In this document: positions 44,641 to 56,305 of the stretch, one piece after another
How the letters are laid out: every line of letters begins with the position of its first letter
How positions within the stretch are numbered: position 1 is the stretch's first letter
From: Gonatopus flavifemur
Taxonomy: Eukaryota; Arthropoda; Insecta; Hymenoptera; Dryinidae
Assembly: GCA_018340375.1 (NCBI GenBank)
Contig: JAFFJZ010000009.1
Location: 17,500,501 to 17,564,500 of the forward strand
Direction of reading: 5' to 3'
Length of the DNA stretch: 64,000 nt
The notes under the pieces: generated by a model
The model's input: the letters and a program-made list of their open reading frames with translations, nothing else
What the model was told of the DNA's origin: nothing
Database searches by the model: none
Translations under genes and position numbers: made by a program

Positions 44641-44853
44641 CATCCATTCACTATTTTGTTTCATTATTTGTTCACGATTCTGATTGCAGAATAGTGGATA
44701 CTAGCAGACTGTCCATTAGAGATTATGGTATATCCATTATACTTTTGCCTGTAAAAAAAATAGCAAGTAAACTTTAATAATCACCCTTGAGCAGGCTCGG
44801 TATGATCTTTTCCATCGATTGCCTACGATCCTAATTGGAGAAATCGACAGTGG

Positions 44854-44905
44854 AGCCTTCCGAAGTAGCTGGTCATCTGGTTTTGATCAGCTACTTCGGA
44901 AGGCT
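44854..44905. repeat. 22-bp hairpin, nearly perfect
   Basis: AGCCTTCCGAAGTAGCTG (44854-44871) is exactly complementary to CAGCTACTTCGGAAGGCT (44888-44905). The stem extends four more positions with one G:U pair if transcribed, leaving an 8-base loop. The size resembles a small-RNA precursor stem, but the context is decayed repeat. Confidence 0.8.
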
Positions 44906-45170
44906 TTAGTAATTGACTTTCCGTCAAAACTTATGATATATCCCTGACTTTCTGGTATGTGGAGGAATTGCAAATAAACTTGAACCTTTTCCCTTGAGCA
45001 TGCTCGATATGATCCATTTGATCATTTTCCAACGACTCTAGCAGGAGAACCTGATAGTAGATTGTTTGTAAGGGGGTTATGGTATATCCGATAAGATTTC
45101 ACATAAAAAGTGATGTATAAATTTGGATCATTCTTTTCGACTAGACCTTGTATGATTTATTTGATCATTA

Positions 45171-45408
45171 CCCTGGTGAAAATAAAGCGTGCATTTGGAG
45201 CGTCGGATAGGAGTGTTATTACCGTCACATGAGAGTGTATTAGGAGTCAATTGGCGCAGTTGAGCGTGGATCGAGCGTGAAGAAAAGCGTTCATGCACGC
45301 TGTACTCACGCTTATATTGAAGTAAGCGTGCATTGAACGTATATTGGCCAGAATCACGTTATTGGTACGCTGTTTGAACTTTATGTGCACGCCGTTTTTC
45401 CGCCAGGG
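45171..45408. mobile_element. MITE with CCCTGGTG/CGCCAGGG ends
   Basis: CCCTGGTGAAAATAAAGCGT at the left and GCCGTTTTTCCGCCAGGG at the right are inverted with a few mismatches. The interior repeats AGCGTG and GCACGCT words. It is about 238 bp long. No clear target duplication. Confidence 0.65.
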
Positions 45409-46311
45409 TGGCCTGTGGTCCTGGTGGGAAGAACCAACAGTAGCAGGCTGTTCATCAGGGATTACAGTATATCTGTTGAGCTTTTGTCTGTAAAGGAATA
45501 TTGTGATTTATGAATAATACATCATACAGAGCTTACCTTTTTATATTTTTCAATTTTTCAAATGTAACACAACGGATCTATAGCTTCCTCACACTTTTCC
45601 AATGTTTTTTTTCTATAGTTAACCTCATCATTCATTCATTTTTCATCAATTTCTTTGTGTGATACATACTTCAAATTATTTGTATTTCATTGTTTATTGT
45701 TGTTCTGATTACATAAACCGTAACCAACCGCGATTCATCCATTTATTTATTTATCCTCTTAATATGATAATAACCTGTCAATAATAACCTGTCAATACAT
45801 CGCTTCATTGACAGATTATTTATGTTTCTAATGGATCGATTATCGATACAATGTATCGCAATGTATACCAGATTATACATACAGATATGAAATCAACGCC
45901 ATTGGATGTTTGGATTATAATATACATTAACTGAAGTGAATGCTATTGGGTATTGGAAGAAAGGAAAAGGGACAGAATATTGGATGTCCCAAGAAGGAAA
46001 GAGACAGAATATCTCTATGCCAATGGAATAAACCCTCCCGAATTCCGATGACGAAGAACTATCGTCGCTATCGTGATTAGAATAAATCGAAAGTTGCGAT
46101 GATAATGAAGAAAAATCCTGATGTGTCGATCGCATGAAAATTTGAAACGTTTATAATTCAGTATCGCGTGAACTGATCAATTTCGTAGTGTGTTTAATCG
46201 AAAGTGTGTATTCGAATTGTATGATAGAAGTGTAATTATTTTTTCGTGAAATTCAATGTGTGATGAGTTATTGTGGGTTGAAGATTTTTTGACTATATCA
46301 AATCTTGGTTT

Positions 46312-46416
46312 ACGTGTATAGATACACGGTAGCGCACGACTTCTGCTTTTTCATTTTTTTTCAGGGTTTTTCATGTACGTGGCGTCGAGACGCGACCGCG
46401 TCTCTTAATAGTTATC
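46312..46416 (+). repeat. Dispersed repeat, partner at 6950-7052
   Basis: Inverted match including GTGTATAGATACA, CATGTACGTGGCGTCGAGAC and CGCGTCTC. Scattered changes separate the copies. Confidence 0.7.
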
Positions 46417-46614
46417 GGATAACAGGGAGCGGAGATATGCGTGGTCGCAAAATCTAGATTTTCCAAACAATATTCCGCTATATCTTTGAAACGCGTCATC
46501 CGATCGACACCGAAATCAATAGGCCCTGAGTGCTCTCAAAAACGAACATATTGAAAGAAGAATTATCCCGATCGGTGCATTCTGAGGAGAGTTATTGTGC
46601 GCCAAAGAAAATCG

Positions 46615-46663
46615 TACACGCAAGCACGCACACACGCACGCACGCACGTACATACCCACACAC
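46615..46663. repeat. CACG-rich microsatellite
   Basis: Interrupted repeats of ACGC and CACACG (GCACGCACACACGCACGC), a simple sequence. A short frame across it is not a gene. Confidence 0.8.
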
Positions 46664-47159
46664 TGACATTTTTGGGGATAGCGTTTTTTCGACGTTGTAA
46701 AACGTTCGGTAAAAGCGAAATACCCCCTTGGGCATCATCGATTTTTGACCCTATTACAATACTTCCGTTTCCTTGTATATGAAGAACATGGAAGTAAAAA
46801 ACAAGTATGTGGGGAGAAGAGTATAAATACTGATTGAAAAAACAGATCAGACTTTGAATACTTGTTGTGATAGAAGGTAATAATTTATTTCTCAGATATT
46901 TTGATTCTCATAAAATAGAAACATAAGATGATCAGGTTGAGTCAACAATATTTATAAAAATGGGTGGAATCCCCACAAAAACTCCGAATGAGTAGAAAAA
47001 TAACACCGAGTCCATGAAAAAATGTAAATCTCTCACAATAACAATTAACAAAAACTTCTTGGAACAAAAACTTCACTCTGTCTAGGATTCTACTTGAAGT
47101 AGAAAATATACCAATCCAAAAGAAAGAAAGATGTGGAATCAATGACAGCTACCAAGTAC

Positions 47160-48605
47160 CCATGCGTGCAATGACGGACGTACCGAAATCGGCCCAAGGG
47201 AATGTAGATGACGGGCCGAATTCGGCAATGATAACAGCGAATGTTAATCGGGCCAATTGAAAAAAACAAATATCGTTGCACCGAGAGCCGGCCGGTATTT
47301 ATCCGGAGATAAGTAACGAAATCTCGCAAATCATGAAACAAGAGACGATTATAGATAATAATCCAAGATGACGGATATGACCATGTTCTCATACACTCTG
47401 AAATATAGTGAATATATGAGACGAGAGTGTTTTAATGGGAAATTACCTTAATGAGAATCCCAATGGAAGATGAATCATTTGCCCACTCATCATTCCCAAG
47501 ACTCAGTTGACAAATATTGACAAAATCGTGGATTTTTTATTTATTCATGTCAAAATTTCAACTTTCAAAACCATCTGAGTCTTTCTCAGTAGATAATCAT
47601 CCATTATCAATCCATACAAACTCACGTGAAATCAAATTGACAAATTTATATAAAGACTCGCAATTTCCTATCCCATATTTCATTGTGGATTCGCTAATTT
47701 ATCGTGTTTCACTTCAAGACACGATAATTTGTACTTGAATAGAAAAACTTGATAGACGATGTGCCCGCGCAGAAAAAAATTGGCTGGCAAACGTACCCAC
47801 ATAGCATGAAAGTTTTGAGAACATTCTGAGAACGTTTCTAAAACGTTTAAAGTTCTCTAAAGGTTCTGACAACGTTCAGAGAACTTTCAGTGCTATGTGG
47901 GTATGACAGGAGTCTCACAAAAAATCTGGCCACAGTCTAAGAATACGTACAGAAAGATTCAGAAATAATGTTGGAAAAATATGAGAATGATCTTGATGGA
48001 GGTTTGGCTACGGTGTGAGCTGAGTATTGGGAAAGTATGGGTAGGAATTTGGGAAAGGATCTGGGGTTTGGGACTCAACTAAACTTTCCCCATACTGCCA
48101 TAATCAAAATGGATGGCCTTGCAAGAGTATGGGAATAGTTTGGCGAAAATTATAACGAAAAGTGTGGCAATAGGTCATGGTACTAAAACTTCATTCCAGT
48201 GCTATGATTATAACGTCCCGGGGGAAAAAAACCACGTGGAAAACAACGGCAAAAACTAGGTTGAAAACAACGTTGGAAACAACGTTGGAAACAACGTTGT
48301 TTAACATGGTAAAATGGTCCCACCTTGAGAGAGAAGAAAACAACTTTGAAAACAACGTTGAAAATGTGACAACAAAAGTTACATTCCTGAATGAAAAAAT
48401 AAAAAATCGTTTTTCCTCGGAATCGAACTTGGATTTTTGAGATCTAAGATCCGACTTCCCTGCCTCTTGGCTACGGTTTTGTATGAATGTAGCAGAGCTT
48501 GAAAATGTATATGAACTTTACTTGGATCAAAATCATCTAGGACCAAAATAATTAATCCAATTAAAAAAAACCAATGAATTTCATTGAATATTACTACAAC
48601 AATTA
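47160..48605. repeat. Left long inverted arm of the Sola-like element
   Basis: Reverse complement of 58290-59710 with scattered differences. Landmarks are GGCCGGTATTTATCCGGAG, CACATAGCA MITE ends, GGAAACAACGTTG repeats and GTATATGAACTTTACTTGG. Frames in it (for example 47392-47090) mirror frames in the other arm and are not genes. Confidence 0.92.
47795..47901. mobile_element. TA-flanked MITE inside the left arm
   Basis: CCCACATAGCATGAAAG and CTTTCAGTGCTATGTGGG are inverted ends with TA outside each. The interior repeats GAACGTTTC and AGAACATTCTGAG. The same insertion is present in the right arm at 58988-59093. Confidence 0.85.
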
Positions 48606-48737
48606 CCTTTGATCAATCAATAAAGCTCCTACATGATGCAGACAATTTTTTTACTGGAATTGTGTCTAAAATACGTATTACATGTTTCCTACACACCTGA
48701 AACGTGAATTGTTCATCTAATTTATTCAACCATATGA

Positions 48738-48766
48738 ATTGAGGAGTTCCGTGGAAAAAGGGCAAT
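48738..48766. repeat. Inner inverted repeat beside the transposase gene, left
   Basis: AATTGAGGAGTTCCGTGG followed by AAAAAGGGCAA is the reverse complement of 51438-51466. The pair brackets the transposase ORF. Its role is unknown; it may be the ends of an internal segment or a MITE. Confidence 0.75.
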
Positions 48767-49137
48767 TGTGTGAAAACATAGTTTTGAGAAAAACGCAATT
48801 TCAACTTTCTATATCATCGTGGAGAGAAGTTTTCTACTAAATCACACATTTGACCATATCATCATATGTGTCAATCTCTCGACTACAATTTCCATCTATT
48901 ATGAATGATGTTGAAGGCGTAAAATACTTAGATATTAAACAAAACGTTCAGCAATAAAATTGCCCTTTTTTCATACATCAAGTACTAAAAACTCAAGGCA
49001 CATGTTTTTTGCATTTGTCTATATTTTAAGGGCTTAAATTGCGAAAACAAACTCTTGGGAAACATTATTTTCGATGTATGTGCATATGGCAGTGTTTGAA
49101 CATAGTAACAATTCGATGAAAAAAAAAGGTATACATA

Positions 49138-50952
49138 TCACTGAATCTTGAAAACGTTTTCTTCAAACCAAATCTTTCCTGTTGGACTTACATACTGTAG
49201 TAAAGATTTTATATCTTTGATTTTAACTCCACATAGATGTACATTCTGTAATTGTGACGTCATATCTTGAAAATGGGCACCAGCCTTGATAACAGTGAAT
49301 GGTGTCATACTCTTTTCATACGTTTTTGATGAGAGAATCACACCAGTTTTAGTGTAATGTATTATGGTGTCCTTTTGAATCTGCCATTTCCCTCCTTTTT
49401 TAGTAGGGTTTTTGGACATAAATGGTTCCAGCATCTTCTTCCAATCCTTCAGCAAACTCTTGGCATGAATAATTTCAAATGGGCCAGGTTTTGTCCGGGA
49501 ATTCTGGAGTATTTCAACGTATTCTTCTGCTGTTTCGATATGTTCAACTCGTTTCATTTCCATGGAGTATATTCCAAAATTCCTGTCACAAACACAATAC
49601 GAATGCCCACGCACAGCATAAATATGTTCAATATCAACTGAAAGGTGTTCTGCAAACCATGCTAAGAATTTGACAATAAACATGTTTTTATTCTGCCCTC
49701 CAGCAGCATCAGAGAATAAAATTATTTTAGTTATTTTATCATTGAACTTCTTGCTGATATTATCATAAATCAAAGAACAAACAGAATTACTATCTTTGGG
49801 CCCTTCATTTTCTAAGTACCAATACAAAGTACTAGTACCATCATTGTGACAATGAACATTAAATATGTACATCCAAAACAGTCTTTTATAAAACTGAGAG
49901 TTCACATTCGACTTTGGTATGGGACGGTTTCGAGCATAATCGAACTCCAGTACTAGAGTAGATTTGTTTCGTTTCGCCTCATGTAAGTATTCTTGTTTAA
50001 GGGCCTTATATCTCTCAAACTTCAAGATGTGTGAATTGAACTCGAGTTTGCACGGATCTTCTGGATTTTCCTTGTGAATTATTTTACATTTCGAACAAAA
50101 ATCACACACATCAGTGCGAGGTCTGTGGGAGGAATAAGGGGATGAGGATCTGAAATAGTTGTGATACGTTTTGTATTTCATATTCAATATTTCCCCAGTT
50201 ACTGTTGAATAATATTCACGAAATGATTGGTCCGGGTTTTCGAAGTACAATCTTTTAGTTTTTTCCAGTGAATAGTGACTCGGATAATTTGGTATGCTAA
50301 CCCAATGCTCTCGTACCATTTTCCATACATCTGCTTCAATTTTGTGTGGCCTATTACTATGCTGACCTCGCTCATCCGACATAATGTGGATCCCACGATT
50401 AATTTTCTGTTGAATCACCCTAATTCTCTTTGGGGATACTTGCAGGAGATTCATGAAGAATTTGCGACAACATCCAAATATTATTCCATTAAAATTGATC
50501 TGGTACTTCCAAGCAGTGATCCTACTTTCATATTTCCTCTCATTTTCAGGAACAAGTCTTTTTGGTTGCAATGAAATCAATGACTCTGCAATGATGTTAT
50601 CTTGAATGTTTTTGTTCCCACAGTTCCAAAATGAAGTGAAGAATGAACTCTGTATATTCGCAGATACAGATTGGTGACAAGATTTTGTACAGCAATTAGT
50701 TACTGTTGTAGACTTCTTTTTCTCAATTAGTTTTCCGTCTCCGCCATAAGTTCTATACTCCTTACCTTTGTCTTTCTTTATCTTCTCAGAGTTTTTTTTC
50801 CACAAACATTCTAACCTCTGTTTCTTTTCCCCTTTGTGAGCGTCTTTCAATTTTGCATATTGAACTAATCTATCACTTTGACAATTTTCATCACTTAAAT
50901 CTTCTCCAATACTCCTTTCCTGTACAGAACTCATTTCAATATCGGAACTCAT
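49138..50952 (-). CDS. Sola-like DDD transposase, 604 aa, uninterrupted
   Basis: Predicted nuclear transposase of the surrounding element. From the start at 50952 (MSSDIEMSSVQERS) the N-terminal 100 residues are acidic then lysine-rich. A cysteine-containing segment lies near residues 85-165. A CxxCxxC motif sits at about residues 283-289 (VCDFCSKC). The candidate catalytic acids are D338 (VLEFDYARNRP), D415 (FSDAAGGQNKN) and D456 (CVCDRNFG). A C-terminal domain runs to residue 604. There is no stop or frameshift, unlike every other transposase in the window. No intron is needed. It is the only gene I call intact here. The DDD assignment is by pattern, not alignment. Confidence 0.82.
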   Translation of the reverse strand: MSSDIEMSSVQERSIGEDLSDENCQSDRLVQYAKLKDAHKGEKKQRLECLWKKNSEKIKKDKGKEYRTYGGDGKLIEKKKSTTVTNCCTKSCHQSVSANIQSSFFTSFWNCGNKNIQDNIIAESLISLQPKRLVPENERKYESRITAWKYQINFNGIIFGCCRKFFMNLLQVSPKRIRVIQQKINRGIHIMSDERGQHSNRPHKIEADVWKMVREHWVSIPNYPSHYSLEKTKRLYFENPDQSFREYYSTVTGEILNMKYKTYHNYFRSSSPYSSHRPRTDVCDFCSKCKIIHKENPEDPCKLEFNSHILKFERYKALKQEYLHEAKRNKSTLVLEFDYARNRPIPKSNVNSQFYKRLFWMYIFNVHCHNDGTSTLYWYLENEGPKDSNSVCSLIYDNISKKFNDKITKIILFSDAAGGQNKNMFIVKFLAWFAEHLSVDIEHIYAVRGHSYCVCDRNFGIYSMEMKRVEHIETAEEYVEILQNSRTKPGPFEIIHAKSLLKDWKKMLEPFMSKNPTKKGGKWQIQKDTIIHYTKTGVILSSKTYEKSMTPFTVIKAGAHFQDMTSQLQNVHLCGVKIKDIKSLLQYVSPTGKIWFEENVFKIQ

Positions 50953-51437
50953 TATAAATGACCACTGAGGTGTTGAAAATGAAAATTAACCGCAAATCAG
51001 TAAACTTCCACTTGTCCCATCACAAGCTTTTCAAATAATGTGTTGAAAAACCATGTACAGAATGAAATTAGTTAGTTAGAACAGTTTCAATTTGAAGAGT
51101 CACGAACTAGGATCACTCTGATGAATGCGTTTACAAATAGCCTGTGCAGGGTGAGGTATATTGAAAATCTGAGATCAAATGCATACAGAATAGTAGAACA
51201 TCGATTCTGAATACTATAATCTAAAGTGGATCAAATTAATAATTTCGCCTTCGAAGTTCTAAGTGAAACACGGATGTGAAACGTGATTTATGGAAAAAGG
51301 GCAAAAAAGACACATGACAAAATTAGCTATATTTCGGGAACGGAGTGAGATATCCACTTCTTTCAAACGGCAAATTGACAATGAAAGTTCAAGCTATCAT
51401 ACAAGCTATTCTTCCGAAAAAGGGCAATTTCGACTTT

Positions 51438-51466
51438 TTGCCCTTTTTCCACGGAACTCCTCAATT
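51438..51466. repeat. Inner inverted repeat beside the transposase gene, right
   Basis: Reverse complement of 48738-48766. A second, shorter inverted pair (GGAAAAAGGGCAAAAA near 51289 and CTTTTTGCCCTTTTTCC near 51434) shares its words. Confidence 0.75.
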
Positions 51467-51533
51467 CTCATATATTTTCGAATACTTTAGATTCATGCCC
51501 TATTGAATGAGAAAACAGATTAATTGAAAAAAT

Positions 51534-51835
51534 TGTTAGATTATGTATTTGAATACTTTGAATTATATATTGCCGTTTTTGTAAAACCCGCATAAATATA
51601 GGGGGCAGCAGTCCACGACTCGTTTAGTTTGTACGTGCGCGTGCGCAAGTTTTCATAATTATTACTTTGTATCTTGTCTTGTACGTTGGGTCAGCCATTA
51701 CTGTTGCCTGATCGTATATATTTGTAGCTGCGATGTTCCAGTGTTTTACGCATCGTTCGTTTATAACCAATTATTATACCTTTTGAACATAATTATATGT
51801 ATTCTTCATTATACGAATAAAGTATTAATTCAACA
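51534..51835 (+). repeat. Copia 5' LTR
   Basis: 302 bp, from TGTTAGATTATG to AATTCAACA. An AATAAA at about 51816 is the likely poly-A signal, and an AAATATAGGG at about 51594 may be the TATA element. It matches 56013-56305 plus 57812-57820. Confidence 0.95.
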
Positions 51836-51850
51836 GGTTATAGACCCAGG
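51836..51850 (+). promoter_or_regulatory. Copia primer-binding site
   Basis: GGTTATAGACCCAGG directly follows the LTR. It resembles the copia site complementary to an internal stretch of initiator methionine tRNA, with one or two differences. Confidence 0.75.
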
Positions 51851-51983
51851 TCGTGCTTCTGATACAAGCGTATGAAAGCGTCTCTGTCGCGCGTTATCGT
51901 TGTCGCGTGTTGAGTCGTGTGTTTTGTACAGTTTTTTTGTTGGGATCGTTCTAATACGTTGGTGAAATATTTTTTTTTTCAAT

Positions 51984-54900
51984 ATGTCTGAAAAAGAAAT
52001 CGTGAATCTTACCAAACTCGATGGTACGAATTTCGCGTTGTGGAAATTCGGTGTATCTTTTTTGTTGGATGCACAAGAGTTAACTGAGTTTGTGGATGGT
52101 TCAGCAGTTGAACCCGACAAACAGAAAGAAGCAAATAATTGGAAAATCTGGAAGAAGCATATGTCAAGAGCATCGGTGATTTTACTAAGTTCTGTGGACC
52201 CGTCGTTACATCCGAATTTAATAAATTGTATAACACCTGAAGACATTTGGACTAAGTTGAACACGTTATATGGTGATACAACCGAAGACGCAAAACAAAA
52301 TGCGTGGCAGAATTTTTATGAATTTCATATAAAAGATGGCGAGTCCGTTCAAACGCAAATTGAAAAGTTCGAAAGCATATGTAAAAAATTAGAAAATGCT
52401 GGAGGTTAGCCATCGGATTCTGCGATAATGTCGAAGTTATTGAACAGCTTGCCGTCAAAGTTCTCCCCGTTTACAATGGCTTGGGAATGCACCACTGAAG
52501 CTGAGAGAACGGAAGAAAAATTAATCGCAAGAATCATTCGTGAAGATAGGCGACTTTTGAATGTGGACGATGAAGTATCATCACTCGCGTTACAAGTGCA
52601 AGCTTTACAATCCAAAGACAGAGAAAGAAAGTCATCTTCGAAAGGAAAGAGATAAACATAAGTTATCTGCAAAGAAGCTTGGAGAATTCAAAGAGAAAAC
52701 AAAGTGCCGTTACTGTGTGAGAGTGGTCATTGGGCTCGTGAGTGTAAGAAAAGATTGGCAGCGAAAGAAAAAAATCAAACCAGTGATGGATCGAGTGAAA
52801 AATCAAATCCGACCGCGTATGTTTGTGATATATCAAGTTTTTACACGGAAACAATGGACAAAGGTGAAAGTGTATGGATTGCGGATTCCGGTGCAAGCAT
52901 GCATATGACTTCTGAACGTGAATTTTTCCGTGAAATTCAACCTGTGAGTGATGTTTGTTTCGTGAAAATTGCAGATGATAAGTTGTTACCGATAGCTGGT
53001 ATTGGTATTATCGATATACAAGCCATCGTGTACGGGAATCGCTATGATCGACAGTTGACAAATGTGTTATTAGTTCCGGATTTGAAACGGAATTTGTTTT
53101 CGGTTGGCGCAGTGAATGACGAAATGTTTTCTTTTCATAGTTATGAAAAACACTGTGAAGTACGCACAAAGGAAGGCGAACTTTCTTCGATCGGTTTTCG
53201 CGATGGAAATCTGTTTTTTATGCAATTTGAGGTCAAATTATCTGCTGAATGTCATTCAACTCAAGTGAATTCTTTGAAATTATGGCACCAACGTCTCGGA
53301 CATATAAATACTAAGTCGATTCGGGATACAGAAAATCAAGGTGCTGTGAAGGGTTTAAAGATTGGCTGTAAATCTGAGTTCTTTTGTGAACCATGTGTGC
53401 TTGGTAAACAAACTCGAAAATCCCATCAACCAAGTAGAAGTGAAAAAGTGTTTAAACCTGGTGAAATGATTCACTCAGATCTTTGTGGCCCTGTTAATGT
53501 TGAATCGCCAAATGGTTCCCGTTGTTTTTCATTGTTTAAAGACGAGTGTAGTGGTTTTCGAACTGTTTATTTTTTACGTCACAAATCCGAAACATTCAAT
53601 AAATTCAAAGAATTCGAAGCCCTGATTTTTAGACAAACAGGCAATAAAATAAAAGTGTTGAAAACTGATAATGGGACAGAATATTCATCAAAAGAGTTTT
53701 CTGTGTTTCTAAAAGAAAACGGTATTGTTTATGAATTGTCATCGCCATATATTCATGAGCAGAACGGGCGATCAGAACGGGGAAATCGTACATTGATAGA
53801 GAGTGCTCGGTCAATGCTGATTGGTAAAAGTGTGCCTTTAGAGCTCTGGGCTGAAGCGATCAAGGCGGCAAGTTATGTTTTGAATAGAACTGTGTCTGAA
53901 CAGTTGAACGACAAAACACCATTTGAAAAATGGTTTGGATATAAACCTGAGATTCGACATCTACGTATTTTCGGTAGTGAATCTTTGAATATCCCGAAGG
54001 AAAAGCGTAAGAAGTTTGATGCAAAAAGTGTAAAATTACTGTTTGTTGGGTATAATGGAGAATCCAGAAATTATCGTCTATGGGATGAAGTCAAGCGCCG
54101 CATTCATATCAGCAGTGATGCCGTTTTTCATGAAGGAGATGATACGGGAAATGAGCATGAAAAGGATTCAGGTGGAACAGCATTTTTCAGAATTGACTTC
54201 GGTGATTCTGTGGATAAATGTGAGAATAATGTACCACAAGTTGATCCATTGATTGATCAATTAGACCCACAACCCGTTCAAGAGGATCAATTTCGTCATG
54301 AGGATATCCAGAATAACCTACCAATCGATCAGGATATTTAAAACGGTCAACATTTACCAGAAGATTTTCATGATTGTGTCTCTGATCATGAAGAAGTTCA
54401 GATGGATGAGGGGAGACAGCCTCGAGATCGTAGTAAATTAAAGAAACCAGTTCGTCTAGATTCATATGCATTATCAGTTGATTTGGTTCCAAAATCACAT
54501 AGAGAAGTAATCTCAAGTGAAGAAGCTCACGAGTGGCAAAAAGCCATGGAAGAAGAAGGAGAAGCATTATCTGAGAATAAAACATGGACACTCGTGCAGT
54601 TACCGCCAGGAAAGAAAACTATCGGATTTATGCTGTTAAAACCGATTCTGGAGGTAATCCGATTAGATACAGAGCTAGACTGGTAGAAAAAGGTTTTGCA
54701 CAACGCGCAGGTGAAGATTATTTCGAAACATATGCTCCAGTTGTCCGATACGAATCTATTCGACTGCTGTTATCCATCGTTGCGACAGAAAATTTAGAGA
54801 TTTCAAAGTTTCATGTTAAAACCGCTTTTTTGTATGGTGATTTATCTGAAGAAATTTTCATGGAACAACCAACGGGCTTCATAAGTGCAGAATTTCCTGA

Positions 54901-56005
54901 TGCAGTATGCAAATTACAACGGAGCTTGTATGGACTGGAACAGTCTTCTCGTTGTTGGAACTCTAGATTTGTCAGTTTTCTGAAGAAATATGATTTTAAA
55001 TCTACTAAAAGTGATCAGTGTATCTTCATTGGTACAGTAAATGAAAGCGTAATCTATTTGGCATTATATGTCGATGACGGTATCCTAGCATCGAAGTCTC
55101 AAAGTGCCATAGATGAAGTTTTAGCCATAGATCAAGTTCTTGAGATTGATCGAGACAGAATAAGTCGTACGCTGAAAATTAGTCAAACCCTCTACATTGA
55201 GAGATTGTTGAAGAAATTCAACATGCTAGACGCTAAACCATCGTCTGTACCATTGGACCCGGGGCTCCCATTGGACAACCCACATCTGTCGAAAGAAGAA
55301 GATGAAGATGGAATAGACCAGCTTACAAATGTGCCTAATCGTGAGGCTATTGGTTCACTTCTTTTCGCTGCGAGACTTAGTCGTCCTGATATCGAATTCG
55401 CGGTCATCAAGCTTAGTCATTTTTCGGCGAATTATAATCATGAACACTGGCAGGCGGTTAAACAGATTTTCAGATATCTTAAGGGTACAATAAACCACGG
55501 TATAGTTTACGGAAAGAGTGGGAGTTATAGTAGTTTGACCGGCTTTACAGACGCGGATTATGCTGGCTGCTTAGTTACGCGTGAATCTACAAGTGGTTTC
55601 GTGTTTTTATTGAATGGGGGGCCTGTAACATGGTCGAGTCAGCGTCAGGGGGTAGTTTCATTATCCACGACTGAAGCAGAATATATCGCGCTTGCTCATG
55701 GTACAAAGGACGCAATTTGGTTATCGAATATTCTACGCGAATTAAATCTGGGATCTGACCCAGTGGTCATGTATGTTGATAATCAGTCAGCAAATCAACT
55801 TTCATGTAATCAGGAGCATCAAAAGAGAACGAAGCACATTGATGTGAGATTTCATTTTGTACGCGATATAATTGAACGTGGTATTCTTTCCGCAAAATAT
55901 GTTATGACGAAAGATCAGTTGGCGGATATATTTACGGAACCTTTAGCAAAACAACGCTTCTTGTATTTGAGAAATAATTTAAACATTGTGGAATGTATCA
56001 AATAA
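51984..56005 (+). pseudogene. Copia gag-pol, broken
   Basis: Starts MSEKEIVNLTKLDG at 51984. The gag domain (TNFALWKFGVSFLL) is cut by a TAG at 52407-52409. The zinc knuckle is split between two frames, KCRYC near 52702 and SGHWAREC near 52720, with stops at 52653-52655 and 52659-52661 in the main frame. Protease has ADSGASMHM. Integrase has the pre-integrase LWHQRLGH and the triad SDLCGP, TDNGTEYSS and NGRSERGNR. A TAA at 54339-54341 precedes a frame change near 54620 into RT (TYAPVVRYES, KTAFLYGDL, catalytic LYVDDGILAS), then RNase H (TDADYAGC, TTEAEYIALA). The frame closes at 56005. Confidence 0.95.
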
Positions 56006-56012
56006 GTGGGAG
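56004..56012 (+). promoter_or_regulatory. Copia polypurine tract
   Basis: AAGTGGGAG abuts the 3' LTR start at 56013, the usual place for the plus-strand primer. It overlaps the last base pairs of the pol stop. Confidence 0.7.
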
Positions 56013-56305
56013 TGTTAGATTATGTATTTGAATACTTTAAATTATATATTGCCGTTTTTGTAAAACCCGCGTAAATATAGGGGGCAGCAGTCCACGACTC
56101 GTTTAGTTTGTACGTGCGCGTGCGCAAGTTTTCATAATTATTACTTTGTATCTTGTCTTGTACGTTGGGTCAGCCATTACTGTTGCCTGATCGTATATAT
56201 TTGTAGCTGCGATGTTCCAGTGTTTTACGCATCGTTCGTTTATAACCAATTATTATACCTTTTGAACATAATTATATGTATTCTTCATTATACGAATAAA
56301 GTATT
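56013..56305 (+). repeat. Copia 3' LTR, first part
   Basis: Matches the 5' LTR up to CGAATAAAGTATT, where an RTE has inserted. The last nine bases of the LTR follow at 57812-57820 (ATTCTAACA). Confidence 0.95.

Larger units (their letters stand above)
44660..45520 (+). repeat. X-related repeat units
   Basis: Diverged blocks recur with AACTT-AA, GAGCATGCTCGATATGATC, GAACCTGATAGTAGA and ATGGTATATCCG. They resemble the outer part of repeat X at 9400-9780 (inverted) and 37244-37480 (inverted). A short hairpin and a MITE are inserted. Confidence 0.6.
45521..47155. other. Unassigned sequence with a dispersed repeat and a microsatellite
   Basis: No gene is supported. The piece 46312-46416 is the inverted partner of 6950-7052. 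A CACG-rich simple repeat lies at 46615-46663. Confidence 0.4.

Noticed and set aside
47090..47392. 100-codon ORF repeated at 59478-59738
   Set aside because: The two frames are similar only because they lie in the inverted arms of one transposon; no protein motif is visible.
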